A stretch of DNA of 7,326 nt from Thermococcus sp. (GTDB lineage: Archaea > Methanobacteriota_B > Thermococci > Thermococcales > Thermococcaceae). The stretch covers positions 1 through 7,326 of the forward strand of contig JAGGWM010000089.1 in assembly GCA_021157445.1 (NCBI GenBank), in the 5' to 3' direction. Of this stretch, positions 1 through 5,213 are shown in pieces. The number at the start of each line of letters is the position of its first letter. Within the stretch, counting starts at the first letter, position 1. Made by a program: the position numbers and the translations under genes. The notes below the pieces were generated by a model. The model ran no database searches, had not been told where the DNA came from, and was given only the letters and a program-made list of their open reading frames with translations.

Positions 1-25
1 CGATTTTTTGCCTGTCAAAGGCCAT
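1..25 (-). CDS. rpl1: 50S ribosomal protein L1, N-terminal fragment (cut by window edge)
   Basis: Only the first eight codons lie in the window, reading MAFDRQKI, which matches the N terminus of Thermococcales ribosomal protein L1 as I remember it. L1 binds 23S rRNA at the mobile L1 stalk next to the E site and, in several archaea and bacteria, also represses translation of its own mRNA. The ATG is preceded by a purine-rich ribosome binding site (GGGAGGG, about 8 nt upstream). It lies 81 bp downstream of rpl11 on the same strand, as expected for the L11-L1-L10-L12 ribosomal cluster. The identification depends on eight residues plus gene order, so the context carries much of the weight. Confidence 0.85.
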
Positions 26-62
26 TTCTCTGCCCTCCCTCTTTTTTATTTAAGCCGGAAGG

Positions 63-83
63 AAAAATCAAAAATTCGTAAAA
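63..83 (-). terminator. Triple T-run downstream of rpl11, possible archaeal terminator
   Basis: Three T-runs of 4, 5 and 5 residues follow one another on the minus strand (83-80, 74-70, 67-63), starting 24 nt after the rpl11 stop. Archaeal RNA polymerase can terminate at T-rich tracts without a hairpin, so this may partly end rpl11 transcripts. It could equally be just the AT-rich start region of an rpl1 transcript. No stable hairpin precedes it, only a 4-bp GGGA/TCCC pairing. Confidence 0.35.
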
Positions 84-88
84 GGGGA

Positions 89-104
89 TATTTTTAAACT
101 TTTC
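89..104 (-). promoter_or_regulatory. Candidate BRE/TATA promoter for rpl1 between rpl11 and rpl1
   Basis: On the minus strand GAAAAG (104-99) is followed by TTTAAAAATA (98-89), a reasonable match to an archaeal BRE plus TATA box. Transcription would start about 25 nt downstream, near 65-70, giving an rpl1 leader of roughly 40 nt. The element begins only 3 nt after the rpl11 stop codon. A promoter here would let rpl1 and its downstream genes be expressed independently of secE-spt5-rpl11. This rests on motif resemblance only. Confidence 0.5.
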
Positions 105-106
105 CC

Positions 107-598
107 TCACTCCGCCTTTGCAAATACTTCATCATAAACTCCTTCATCTATTTCCTTCTGCACTTCTCTTGGGTCTTTACCTTCCACGGTAACTCCCATG
201 CTTAGTGCCGTCCCTATAACCTCCTTGGCAGCGGCTTTTAGATCAGCAGCAAGCATTTGTTGCTTCTTTGCCTTTGCTATCTTGATTACCTGCTCCATTG
301 TTAAATTGCCCACGATATTTCTTGTTGGCTCGCTTGAACCCTTTTCAAGCCCAAGCTCCTTCTTTATAAGCTGGCTTACTGGAGGAGTACCAACTTCTAT
401 CTCAAATTGTCTTGTCACTGGATCTACAATGATCTTGACCGGAACCTGCATTCCAGCAAAATCTTTTGTTGCCTCGTTTATCCTATCAACTACTTGCTTA
501 ACGTTCAGTCCCAGTGGACCAATGGCTGGACCCAATGGAGGACCAGGAGTAGCTTTACCACCCTCAACCAACACTTCAACAATTTGCTTCTTTGCCAT
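107..598 (-). CDS. rpl11: 50S ribosomal protein L11
   Basis: This encodes a 163-residue archaeal ribosomal protein L11 (uL11), which binds the GTPase-associated centre of 23S rRNA together with the L10/L12 stalk and contacts translation factors. The N-terminal domain has the glycine/proline-rich signature [16 protein letters not shown] at residues 13-28, which contains the conserved proline pair. The RNA-binding C-terminal domain follows from about residue 72, with [17 protein letters not shown] and the terminal [12 protein letters not shown] stretch. An upstream in-frame GTG at 607 lies inside the ribosome binding site (GGGGTGA, 610-604), so the ATG at 598 is taken as the start; this also gives the usual MAKK-type N terminus. 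The gene follows spt5 by 13 nt and is surely co-transcribed with it. Recognition is by family motifs and near-identity to remembered Pyrococcus L11. Confidence 0.98.
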   Translation of the reverse strand: MAKKQIVEVLVEGGKATPGPPLGPAIGPLGLNVKQVVDRINEATKDFAGMQVPVKIIVDPVTRQFEIEVGTPPVSQLIKKELGLEKGSSEPTRNIVGNLTMEQVIKIAKAKKQQMLAADLKAAAKEVIGTALSMGVTVEGKDPREVQKEIDEGVYDEVFAKAE

Positions 599-603
599 CC
601 TCT

Positions 604-610
604 TCACCCC
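604..610 (-). promoter_or_regulatory. Ribosome binding site of rpl11
   Basis: GGGGTGA ends 5 nt before the ATG at 598 and lies in the spt5-rpl11 gap. It contains the GTG that begins the longest open frame, which argues that the GTG is part of the binding site and not the start codon. Confidence 0.8.
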
Positions 611-611
611 T

Positions 612-1067
612 CTACTCCTCTGAGCGTTTGCTTATAAGCCTAACGTATTCTCCCCTAACTGTAACGGGGATTGGCACTATGGCCCCAATGAGCTCAACAA
701 CAATTTCATCCTTTGCTTCATCAACTCTGACAACCTTGGCCTTTTCTCCCTTAAATGGGCCGGCAATAAGCTCGACAATGTCTCCAGGTTCAAATCCACT
801 TACCGCAGGCTTCTCCTCAAGGAAGTGCTCTATCTCACTAAAGGCTATCTCACCGGGCAGAGTTCCTTTTGCATGTCTGATGCCTCTAATTGCTTCGTCC
901 ACTACGGCTTTCTCTGCAGCTTCAACAAAGATGTATCCCCTAACCTTAGAAGGAGCCAAAATTGCTCTAATAGGGAGGTTGTAGGTCTTTGCCTTACTGT
1001 AGATGAGCTTAGCGGTGTTTTCTTCCTGTCCAACTGTTACCCTTACTGCAAATATCTTCGACTCCAT
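612..1067 (-). CDS. spt5: Transcription elongation factor Spt5 (archaeal NusG homologue)
   Basis: This encodes a 151-residue archaeal Spt5, the universally conserved elongation factor that closes the RNA polymerase clamp over the DNA and raises processivity, normally as a complex with the small zinc protein Spt4. Residues 4-85 form the NGN domain ([12 protein letters not shown] at the start, [14 protein letters not shown] in the middle, the [10 protein letters not shown] helix). A single KOW domain follows, with [20 protein letters not shown] at 93-112 and a terminal [12 protein letters not shown] strand. One KOW is the usual archaeal and bacterial form, unlike eukaryotic Spt5. TTG (1079) and GTG (1076) codons lie upstream in frame, but they fall in the binding site GGTGG; the ATG at 1067 fits the Pyrococcus protein. 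It is 17 nt after secE and 13 nt before rpl11, the conserved secE-nusG-rplK order. Confidence 0.97.
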   Translation of the reverse strand: MESKIFAVRVTVGQEENTAKLIYSKAKTYNLPIRAILAPSKVRGYIFVEAAEKAVVDEAIRGIRHAKGTLPGEIAFSEIEHFLEEKPAVSGFEPGDIVELIAGPFKGEKAKVVRVDEAKDEIVVELIGAIVPIPVTVRGEYVRLISKRSEE

Positions 1068-1072
1068 CTCTA

Positions 1073-1077
1073 CCACC
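1073..1077 (-). promoter_or_regulatory. Ribosome binding site of spt5
   Basis: GGTGG ends 5 nt before the ATG at 1067 in the 17-nt secE-spt5 gap. The in-frame TTG and GTG codons of a longer frame sit over this motif, which favours the ATG. Confidence 0.65.
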
Positions 1078-1084
1078 AAAACGT

Positions 1085-1276
1085 TTATGCCCCACCTTCA
1101 ATTAATGCACCAATAATGTGGATAAACATGCCAATAAGGCCTATTAAAATAATCCCAATGCCCGTTATCTTGGCAGCAAGCTTATACTCCTTCCAGCTTG
1201 GCTTTTTGGTTACAAGGAAAACTCTCTTCGACTCAGATATGAAGTTTTTAAACTTTTCCGTGTAGCTCTCTGCCAT
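1085..1276 (-). CDS. secE: Protein translocase subunit SecE (Sec61 gamma)
   Basis: This encodes a 63-residue SecE/Sec61-gamma, the small clamp subunit that holds together the two halves of the SecY channel in the cytoplasmic membrane. Residues 6-20 form a charged amphipathic helix. The family hinge [15 protein letters not shown] follows at 23-37, and a single hydrophobic membrane segment covers about 38-59. The short single-span form is typical of archaea. An in-frame GTG at 1285 lies inside the ribosome binding site (GAGGGGTG), so the ATG at 1276 is chosen. The gene heads the secE-spt5-rpl11 operon, linking protein export, transcription and ribosome genes as in many archaea and bacteria. It follows ftsZ by 126 bp. 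Confidence 0.95.
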   Translation of the reverse strand: MAESYTEKFKNFISESKRVFLVTKKPSWKEYKLAAKITGIGIILIGLIGMFIHIIGALIEGGA

Positions 1277-1282
1277 CTTTAA

Positions 1283-1290
1283 CACCCCTC
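1283..1290 (-). promoter_or_regulatory. Ribosome binding site of secE
   Basis: GAGGGGTG ends 6 nt before the ATG at 1276. The GTG that opens the longest frame is the last three bases of this motif. Confidence 0.75.
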
Positions 1291-1319
1291 ACGACTCTCA
1301 GACTTGACTATTCCTCGAC

Positions 1320-1363
1320 TATTTAAAAGTTATGCTTAATATCTTTTCAAGTTTATTTATAAA
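1320..1363 (-). promoter_or_regulatory. Two candidate TATA boxes for the secE-spt5-rpl11 operon
   Basis: The ftsZ-secE gap holds two TATA-like elements on the minus strand. TTTATAAAT at 1363-1355 is closer to the archaeal consensus and would give a leader of about 60 nt. TTTTAAATA at 1328-1320 would give a leader of about 20 nt carrying just the ribosome binding site, but its upstream BRE looks poor. I cannot tell which is used, or whether both are. Confidence 0.55.
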
Positions 1364-1376
1364 GTTAAGGGAGAAC

Positions 1377-1402
1377 AAAAAGCTAAAGAAGTTAAAACAA
1401 AA
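1377..1402 (-). terminator. T-rich tract after ftsZ, possible terminator
   Basis: Directly after the ftsZ stop codon the minus strand carries T-runs of 4, 4 and 5 residues (1402-1399, 1397-1394, 1381-1377) with no hairpin before them. This resembles archaeal intrinsic termination signals and separates ftsZ from the secE promoter elements. AT-rich composition alone could produce it. Confidence 0.4.
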
Positions 1403-2524
1403 TTAAAGCTCGGTTAAATCAAGCTTAATAACTTTCTTTTCTTCCTCAGGGGAATATGAAATCTCAGATTCTTCAACAACGGCATATGGAGAGCTAACTC
1501 CTGTTACAACCACCATTACCCTAATGGTCTTTTCAAGATCTGGATCAAGCTGTATTCCCCATATTACCTGTGCCTCTGGATCAAGCTTGCTGGTGACGAG
1601 CTCAATTATCTGTTGCGCCTCTTCAAGCTTAACATCGCTTCCCGCGATGCTTATCAACGCTCCTTTGGCACCGCTTATGTCAACGTCAAGCAATGGGCTG
1701 TTTAATGCCTGTGTTGCGGCCTCTAAAGCCCTCTTTTCACTATCGCTTTCACCAATACCAATCATTGCAATACCGCCGTCTTTCATGACAGCCTTAACAT
1801 CCGCAAAGTCAAGGTTAATTAGGCCTGGCTTTGTGATGAGTTCTGTAATACCCTTAACGGCTTGAACGAGAATTTCATCTGCAACTTTAAACGCCATGTG
1901 AATTGGCAAGTTGGGAGCGACTTCCATAAGCTTGTCATTTGGAATAACAATAACAGTGTCGCTATTCTTCCTGAGTCTTTCAAGGCCATATTCTGCGTTT
2001 TTAATTCTCCTTATGCCTTCAACGGTAAATGGAAGCGTTACTACAGAAACGGTTAGAGCACCCATCTTCTTTGCCAGCTCGGCAACTATTGGAGCGGCAC
2101 CGGTTCCAGTTCCTCCTCCAAGACCGCAGGTTATAAAGACCATGTCCGCTCCTTCAAGGGCATCTCTAATTTCTCTCTCGCTTTCCTTTGCGGCCTCTTC
2201 ACCAACTTTTGGGTTGTTTCCAGCACCAAGTCCTCTTGTAAGTTCTTTACCAATGAGTATCTTTTTGTGAGCTTTTATCTTTAAAAGATCCTGGGCATCA
2301 GTGTTAACTGCAATTATCTTGGCTCCTTGAATTCCAACTTCCATCATTCTATTAACGGTGTTACAGCCCGCACCACCAACACCGATGACATATATCTTTG
2401 CCTGCACTTGCTCCAGTATTCTCTTAAGTTCTTCATCAATATCAGAAGCTGGAGCTTGTACTTCGACTGGGACATTTGTCTCAGCGGAGGTTCTTTCTAT
2501 TGCATTTTCAATTAGTTTCAGCAT
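1403..2524 (-). CDS. ftsZ: Cell division protein FtsZ (archaeal FtsZ1 type)
   Basis: This encodes a 373-residue FtsZ, the tubulin-like GTPase that polymerises into the division ring. After a variable N-terminal stretch of about 42 residues, GVGGAGCN at 48-55 begins the nucleotide-binding domain. VNTDAQDL follows, then the tubulin signature GGGTGTG at 136-142. The T7 loop NLDFAD at 237-242 carries the acidic residues (Asp239, Asp242) that complete the GTPase site of the next subunit. All catalytic elements look intact. The C terminus is short, acidic and then basic, ending in IKLDLTEL, a possible partner-binding tail. The sequence is close to remembered Pyrococcus FtsZ1. A TTG 24 codons upstream opens a longer frame, but that stretch contains a strong TATA box, so the ATG at 2524 with its excellent ribosome binding site is taken as the start. 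It lies downstream of dtdA and upstream of secE. Confidence 0.96.
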   Translation of the reverse strand: MLKLIENAIERTSAETNVPVEVQAPASDIDEELKRILEQVQAKIYVIGVGGAGCNTVNRMMEVGIQGAKIIAVNTDAQDLLKIKAHKKILIGKELTRGLGAGNNPKVGEEAAKESEREIRDALEGADMVFITCGLGGGTGTGAAPIVAELAKKMGALTVSVVTLPFTVEGIRRIKNAEYGLERLRKNSDTVIVIPNDKLMEVAPNLPIHMAFKVADEILVQAVKGITELITKPGLINLDFADVKAVMKDGGIAMIGIGESDSEKRALEAATQALNSPLLDVDISGAKGALISIAGSDVKLEEAQQIIELVTSKLDPEAQVIWGIQLDPDLEKTIRVMVVVTGVSSPYAVVEESEISYSPEEEKKVIKLDLTEL

Positions 2525-2528
2525 TGTT

Positions 2529-2537
2529 TCACCCTCC
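2529..2537 (-). promoter_or_regulatory. Ribosome binding site of ftsZ
   Basis: GGAGGGTGA ends 4 nt before the ATG at 2524. It is one of the strongest binding sites in the window and supports the short FtsZ start over the TTG at 2596. Confidence 0.8.
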
Positions 2538-2577
2538 CAATTGATAACAGTTCTAAATGTTTTTTCACATTCTCTAC

Positions 2578-2592
2578 ATATATAAACCTTAG
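2578..2592 (-). promoter_or_regulatory. ftsZ promoter (BRE and TATA box)
   Basis: CTAAGG (2592-2587) followed by TTTATATAT (2586-2578) on the minus strand is a near-ideal Thermococcales BRE/TATA pair. The predicted start of transcription is about 25 nt downstream, near 2557, giving a leader of roughly 30 nt that includes the ribosome binding site. The box overlaps the first codons of the longest open frame, so that frame could not be fully present in this transcript. A weaker TATA-like stretch (ATTTAAATA) occurs near 2612-2620. Confidence 0.75.
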
Positions 2593-2627
2593 CCAAATTA
2601 GTTAAGCCGATATTTAAATGTGTACTT

Positions 2628-2639
2628 TTAAAGCTTTAA
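2628..2639. repeat. 12-bp perfect palindrome between dtdA and ftsZ
   Basis: TTAAAGCTTTAA reads the same on both strands and lies about 45 bp upstream of the ftsZ TATA box and 18 bp after the dtdA stop. It could be a regulator site for ftsZ, but in such AT-rich DNA it may be chance. Confidence 0.3.
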
Positions 2640-2656
2640 GCATTTCGATTCTTCTA

Positions 2657-3475
2657 TTAATCCTTGATAAACTCCAAGCCCAACTCCTCAGCCAAGTCCC
2701 TCGCAAGCTGCTTTGTTTCTCCTTTGCTCCCCTTCCGGTCGACATAAATTGCATCAACTCTTCCTGAAGTTCTTTTTATGGCCTTAACGAGCATTTCCCT
2801 AGACAGAGGATGGGCGTATTTTGCAGCTATGTGAGAAAAAGCAATATCCGAATTCAATGCTGTTTTTGTTTGTTTGGGAGCATAATGGCCTCCACCAATC
2901 CCGACCGCTGTTTTGAACTTACTTTTTTGATAATTCTCCAGCACATGTACAATTGTCTCCGCAACTATTTCCCCAGCTTTATCGTTCCTCCATTCCTCTT
3001 CACTGGAACCAATTTCTATAAAAAGAGAAGGCACTTCAAGCTCACTCGGACCGTGATGTGTTGCTTCGTAACATACTATCCAGTCTAGTGTATTTAACTC
3101 ATATAACTTTAGAAGTGCAAGCTTCATTGCCCTAGGTTCCGCAATAGCCAAGCTCTCATCTCTTCCCCCATACATCGCCTTTCTCCAGTTTCCAGTTACG
3201 TGAGTAGTTAACGCTGGGAGCTTTTGCTGACTTGAATGCCTAGATGCAAAGATTATTATCTCTGGAGTTATGTTGAGCTGTTTTGCTATCTCTCTGTCCA
3301 AGTTATCGTAATATATCATTTCTCTATCTGTCGTTAGTAGAATAGCATCTTTCCAACGATAAACTTGACTCCCATCGAATTCCTTTTCCGTCTCCTTAAA
3401 TCCAAAATGTTCAATCAACTTATGCTTAATGTTCATTGACGCTAGATCAACGCTGGTTGTCATTATAATCTTCAT
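2657..3475 (-). CDS. dtdA: D-aminoacyl-tRNA deacylase (DtdA / GEK1 family)
   Basis: This encodes a 272-residue archaeal-type D-aminoacyl-tRNA deacylase, which hydrolyses D-tyrosine and other D-amino acids from mischarged tRNA and so protects translation. The family (DTD2, plant GEK1) is zinc-dependent and unrelated to the bacterial DTD fold. Diagnostic stretches are SRHSS (78-82), LTTHVTGNW (89-97), [15 protein letters not shown] (136-150), [10 protein letters not shown] (153-162) and [12 protein letters not shown] (192-203). The conserved histidines in these are the likely metal and catalytic residues. The length is normal for the family and nothing appears broken. The ATG at 3475 gives the expected MKIIMTT beginning and follows a GGGG-containing binding site. 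It is transcribed away from the transporter operon and ends 132 bp before ftsZ with no obvious T-run terminator, so some read-through into ftsZ is possible. Confidence 0.95.
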   Translation of the reverse strand: MKIIMTTSVDLASMNIKHKLIEHFGFKETEKEFDGSQVYRWKDAILLTTDREMIYYDNLDREIAKQLNITPEIIIFASRHSSQQKLPALTTHVTGNWRKAMYGGRDESLAIAEPRAMKLALLKLYELNTLDWIVCYEATHHGPSELEVPSLFIEIGSSEEEWRNDKAGEIVAETIVHVLENYQKSKFKTAVGIGGGHYAPKQTKTALNSDIAFSHIAAKYAHPLSREMLVKAIKRTSGRVDAIYVDRKGSKGETKQLARDLAEELGLEFIKD

Positions 3476-3502
3476 CCATTATCCCCTATGATACATTGAG
3501 TT

Positions 3503-3523
3503 TTAGCATAAAAATCTTAGCAT
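3503..3523. repeat. Short direct repeat at the dtdA promoter
   Basis: TTAGCAT occurs twice (3503-3509 and 3517-3523), 14 bp apart start to start. The repeats flank and overlap the weak TATA-like element of dtdA, so they could be a regulator binding site. Seven bases repeated twice may also be coincidence. Confidence 0.3.
3507..3515 (-). promoter_or_regulatory. Weak TATA-like element for dtdA
   Basis: ATTTTTATG on the minus strand lies about 36 bp upstream of the dtdA ATG, which would give a very short leader. It matches the consensus poorly. TTTTTGATA near 3537-3529 is an alternative with a leader of about 33 nt. Confidence 0.3.
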
Positions 3524-3659
3524 TCTGGATATCAAAAATCATCCAGCTCTACGATCTATGAGGTAATGCAAATCTTGTCCAGATGTCTCGAATTTGGCTA
3601 AAAATACACATATTTCCAGAAAATTTCAATTTTGGGCCAGTACGATCAAAAACTAATGA

Positions 3660-3691
3660 TTTACGGGCAAGTAAAAGTTTATGACCGTAAA
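3660..3691. repeat. Inverted repeat abutting the TRAP operon TATA box
   Basis: TTTACGG (3660-3666) and CCGTAAA (3685-3691) are perfect 7-bp inverted arms separated by 18 bp. The centre-to-centre distance of 25 bp is about two and a half helical turns. The right arm covers the BRE position just before the TATA box, so a dimeric regulator bound here could block or help TFB. The regulator is unknown. Confidence 0.4.
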
Positions 3692-3699
3692 GTATATAA
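3687..3699 (+). promoter_or_regulatory. Candidate promoter of the TAXI-TRAP operon
   Basis: GTAAAG followed by TATATAA (3693-3699) fits an archaeal BRE plus TATA box. The predicted transcription start is around 3720, giving a leader of about 55 nt. Other TATA-like runs (AGTTTATGA at 3677-3684, TGTATATTAAA near 3730-3740) are weaker alternatives. Confidence 0.6.
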
Positions 3700-3760
3700 C
3701 GGGACATAAATACAAAACAAATACAGTAATGTATATTAAATTATTTGAATGTACAAAAAA

Positions 3761-3768
3761 AGGAGATG
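3761..3768 (+). promoter_or_regulatory. Ribosome binding site of the TAXI binding protein
   Basis: AGGAGATG ends 6 nt before the ATG at 3775 and supports that start, which also gives a proper lipoprotein signal peptide. Confidence 0.7.
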
Positions 3769-3774
3769 TGAAAA

Positions 3775-4764
3775 ATGAAGTGGAAAGCAATTGGTTTAAT
3801 ATTTGTTTTGGCCCTTAGTTTGATTGTTTCGGGCTGTACACAAAAAGAGACACAAACTCAGACAACCCAAGCCCAAGAAATAACAATATATACCGGCGGA
3901 ACTGGTGGAGTTTACTTCCCCCTCGGTTCCAAGTATGCCGAGATCTTGACTAAAAACGACGTCCCGGCTAAGGCCGTTACGAGCGGTGCAAGTGTAGCAA
4001 ACGCAAAGGCAATTGGAGATGGAACCGCTCAGGCCGCAATTCTCCAGAACGATGTAGCTTACTATGCCTACAACGGTCTCTATATGTTTGAAGGGCAGAC
4101 AATAAAAAACATTAGAGGAGTTGCCGCCCTCTATCCAGAAACAATCCAATTTATTGTTAGAGCAGACAGTGACATTAAGACACTTCAAGACTTGGCTGGG
4201 AAGAAAGTGGCTATTGGTGCCCCGGGAAGCGGAACTGCCGTTGCTGCAGAGCAAGTACTTAGGGCAGCTGGCGTATGGGACAGCATTGAGAAAGTCAACC
4301 AAGATTTCAATGAAGCTTCACAAAGCCTTAAGCTAGGCCAAGTTGACGCAGCCGTTATAGTATCTGGAATTCCAACACCATCGGTTAACCAAATAGCCGT
4401 GCAGACACCAGTTAGAGTTCTCCCAATTCCAGATGACATCCTTAACAAGCTCAAACAACAAGGTTACATATTCTATGTTAGACAGGTTGTTCCAAAAGGA
4501 ACTTACAACGGGGTTGAAGAGGACACTCCAACTCTAGCCGTTAAAGCAATGCTTGCCGTAAGTGCCGACCTTTCGGAAGATACGGTTTACAAGATGACCA
4601 AGATACTCTTCGAAAATGTGGATCAACTTAGGGCAGTTCACCAGAAAGCCCAGCTCATAAGCCTAGAAACAGCCCTTGACGGTATGAGCATACCACTTCA
4701 CCCCGGAGCCATAAAGTACTACGAAGAGAAAGGCCTAAGCGTTCCAGAAGAACTTAAAGGGTGA
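3775..4764 (+). CDS. TAXI-family TRAP transporter solute-binding lipoprotein
   Basis: This encodes a 329-residue extracytoplasmic substrate-binding protein of the TAXI branch of TRAP transporters. Residues 1-20 are a signal peptide (basic MKWK, then a hydrophobic core) ending in the lipobox VSGC, so Cys21 should be lipidated and anchor the protein outside the membrane. A Gln/Thr-rich linker at 23-34 precedes the binding domain. Family motifs are TGGTGGVYFPLG (40-51), AAILQNDVAYYA (87-98), GKKVAIGAPGSGT (142-154), GQVDAAVI (188-195) and PLHPGAIKYYEEKG (307-320). The last of these is a typical TAXI C terminus. Characterised TAXI proteins bind small organic acids or amino acids such as glutamate, but the ligand here cannot be deduced. 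It is first in an operon with the DUF1850 gene, whose start overlaps its stop, and the fused permease. Confidence 0.93.
   Translation: MKWKAIGLIFVLALSLIVSGCTQKETQTQTTQAQEITIYTGGTGGVYFPLGSKYAEILTKNDVPAKAVTSGASVANAKAIGDGTAQAAILQNDVAYYAYNGLYMFEGQTIKNIRGVAALYPETIQFIVRADSDIKTLQDLAGKKVAIGAPGSGTAVAAEQVLRAAGVWDSIEKVNQDFNEASQSLKLGQVDAAVIVSGIPTPSVNQIAVQTPVRVLPIPDDILNKLKQQGYIFYVRQVVPKGTYNGVEEDTPTLAVKAMLAVSADLSEDTVYKMTKILFENVDQLRAVHQKAQLISLETALDGMSIPLHPGAIKYYEEKGLSVPEELKG
4756..4764 (+). promoter_or_regulatory. Ribosome binding site at the TAXI stop / DUF1850 start
   Basis: AAAGGGTGA spans the end of the TAXI gene and contains both its TGA stop and the GTG that opens the DUF1850 frame. Ending 5 nt before a TTG at 4770, it suits that codon better than the GTG embedded in it. 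Confidence 0.5.
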
Positions 4765-5210
4765 ATCTTTTGAGAAGGTTTCTTTTTTTGCTTCCTTTTC
4801 TTATAATACTTCTTTTTCCCGTGAATGTTCTTGTAATAAGTGATGGAGCTCACTCCTATGTGGGCCTTCTCGGTGAAAAGGAGATAAAGATTGCCTACAT
4901 TCATAGTGTCCAAAGAAGTGAAATCATAGAAGAGCTTAAAGTCAACAAAACAGGTCTTTATGGTATTGGAATGTGGTGGAAGGACTTTGGGGCTGGTCTA
5001 CCAGAGGATATCCAGTACTCAGAAAATGGGTATTATGTTAAGAAAGTTAATATTCCCCTTGGAAAGAGTCTCAGCTTTTGGTTTATTCCTCTGAACCACG
5101 CAAAAATTAGCGTGAACGAAGAGGTTATATTATCTCCAACCAAAGAAACCCTTGTGAATTTTAATGTGAAGAAATGTCCACTTATACTTGCAATTGTGAG
5201 GAGGTGCTGA
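4761..5210 (+). CDS. DUF1850 domain protein of the TAXI-TRAP operon
   Basis: This encodes a small protein of up to 149 residues that I recognise as DUF1850, a family of unknown function typically found between TAXI binding-protein and fused-permease genes. Residues 6-26 form a hydrophobic signal or membrane anchor. The rest is probably an extracytoplasmic beta-rich domain, with the family hallmarks YIHSVQRSEIIEEL (46-59) and DFGAGLPE (75-82). The frame opens with a GTG overlapping the TAXI stop by 4 bp (GTGA), implying translational coupling. However, that GTG lies in a GGGTGA binding site, and a TTG at 4770 may be the true start, giving 146 residues. The last codons (VRRC) double as the ribosome binding site of the permease gene. 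It could be an accessory or regulator of substrate delivery; this is inference from gene order only. Confidence 0.85.
   Translation: MNLLRRFLFLLPFLIILLFPVNVLVISDGAHSYVGLLGEKEIKIAYIHSVQRSEIIEELKVNKTGLYGIGMWWKDFGAGLPEDIQYSENGYYVKKVNIPLGKSLSFWFIPLNHAKISVNEEVILSPTKETLVNFNVKKCPLILAIVRRC
5198..5206 (+). promoter_or_regulatory. Ribosome binding site of the TRAP permease, inside the DUF1850 gene
   Basis: GAGGAGGTG is a near-perfect archaeal binding site 7 nt before the permease ATG at 5214. It sits in the last codons of the DUF1850 gene, so the two products are probably made in linked amounts. Confidence 0.85.
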
Positions 5211-5213
5211 TAT

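Larger units (their letters stand above)
3476..3774. other. Divergent intergenic region between dtdA and the TRAP operon
   Basis: This 299-bp region contains no gene I can support. It carries the putative dtdA promoter at its left end and the transporter promoter at its right end. The 100-odd bases in the middle hold only short AT-rich symmetrical stretches, such as CTGGAT/ATCCAG (3525-3530, 3541-3546) and AAAATT/AATTTT (3620-3633). The longest coding stretch I found is 20 residues on the minus strand with no ribosome binding site. The leader of the transporter transcript would occupy about 3720-3774. Confidence 0.6.

Noticed and set aside
198..623. A 141-residue open frame on the plus strand opposite rpl11
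   Set aside because: It is fully antisense to a highly conserved ribosomal protein gene, resembles no family I know, and has no ribosome binding site I could support.
2525..2596. A 24-residue N-terminal extension of FtsZ with a CxxC motif
   Set aside because: It starts with TTG without a binding site, overlaps a near-ideal TATA box, and the internal ATG at 2524 has a strong ribosome binding site and matches known FtsZ starts.
2810..3088. A 92-residue plus-strand frame inside dtdA
   Set aside because: It is a shadow of conserved dtdA coding sequence with no family resemblance.
3525..3546. A 6-bp hairpin CTGGAT/ATCCAG in the intergenic region, considered as a small RNA or terminator
   Set aside because: The stem is too short for a hyperthermophile and no T-run follows it; it is probably chance.
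3549..3611. A 20-residue minus-strand frame in the divergent intergenic region
   Set aside because: It is very short, has no ribosome binding site before its ATG, and resembles nothing known.
3700..3774. A riboswitch in the transporter leader
   Set aside because: The predicted leader is only about 55 nt, very AT-rich, and shows no helices or conserved motif that I can recognise.
3796..4302. A 168-residue open frame on the minus strand opposite the TAXI gene
   Set aside because: It is antisense to a clear lipoprotein gene; its Cys- and Ser-rich composition is what the reverse strand of this gene would give, with no recognisable domain.
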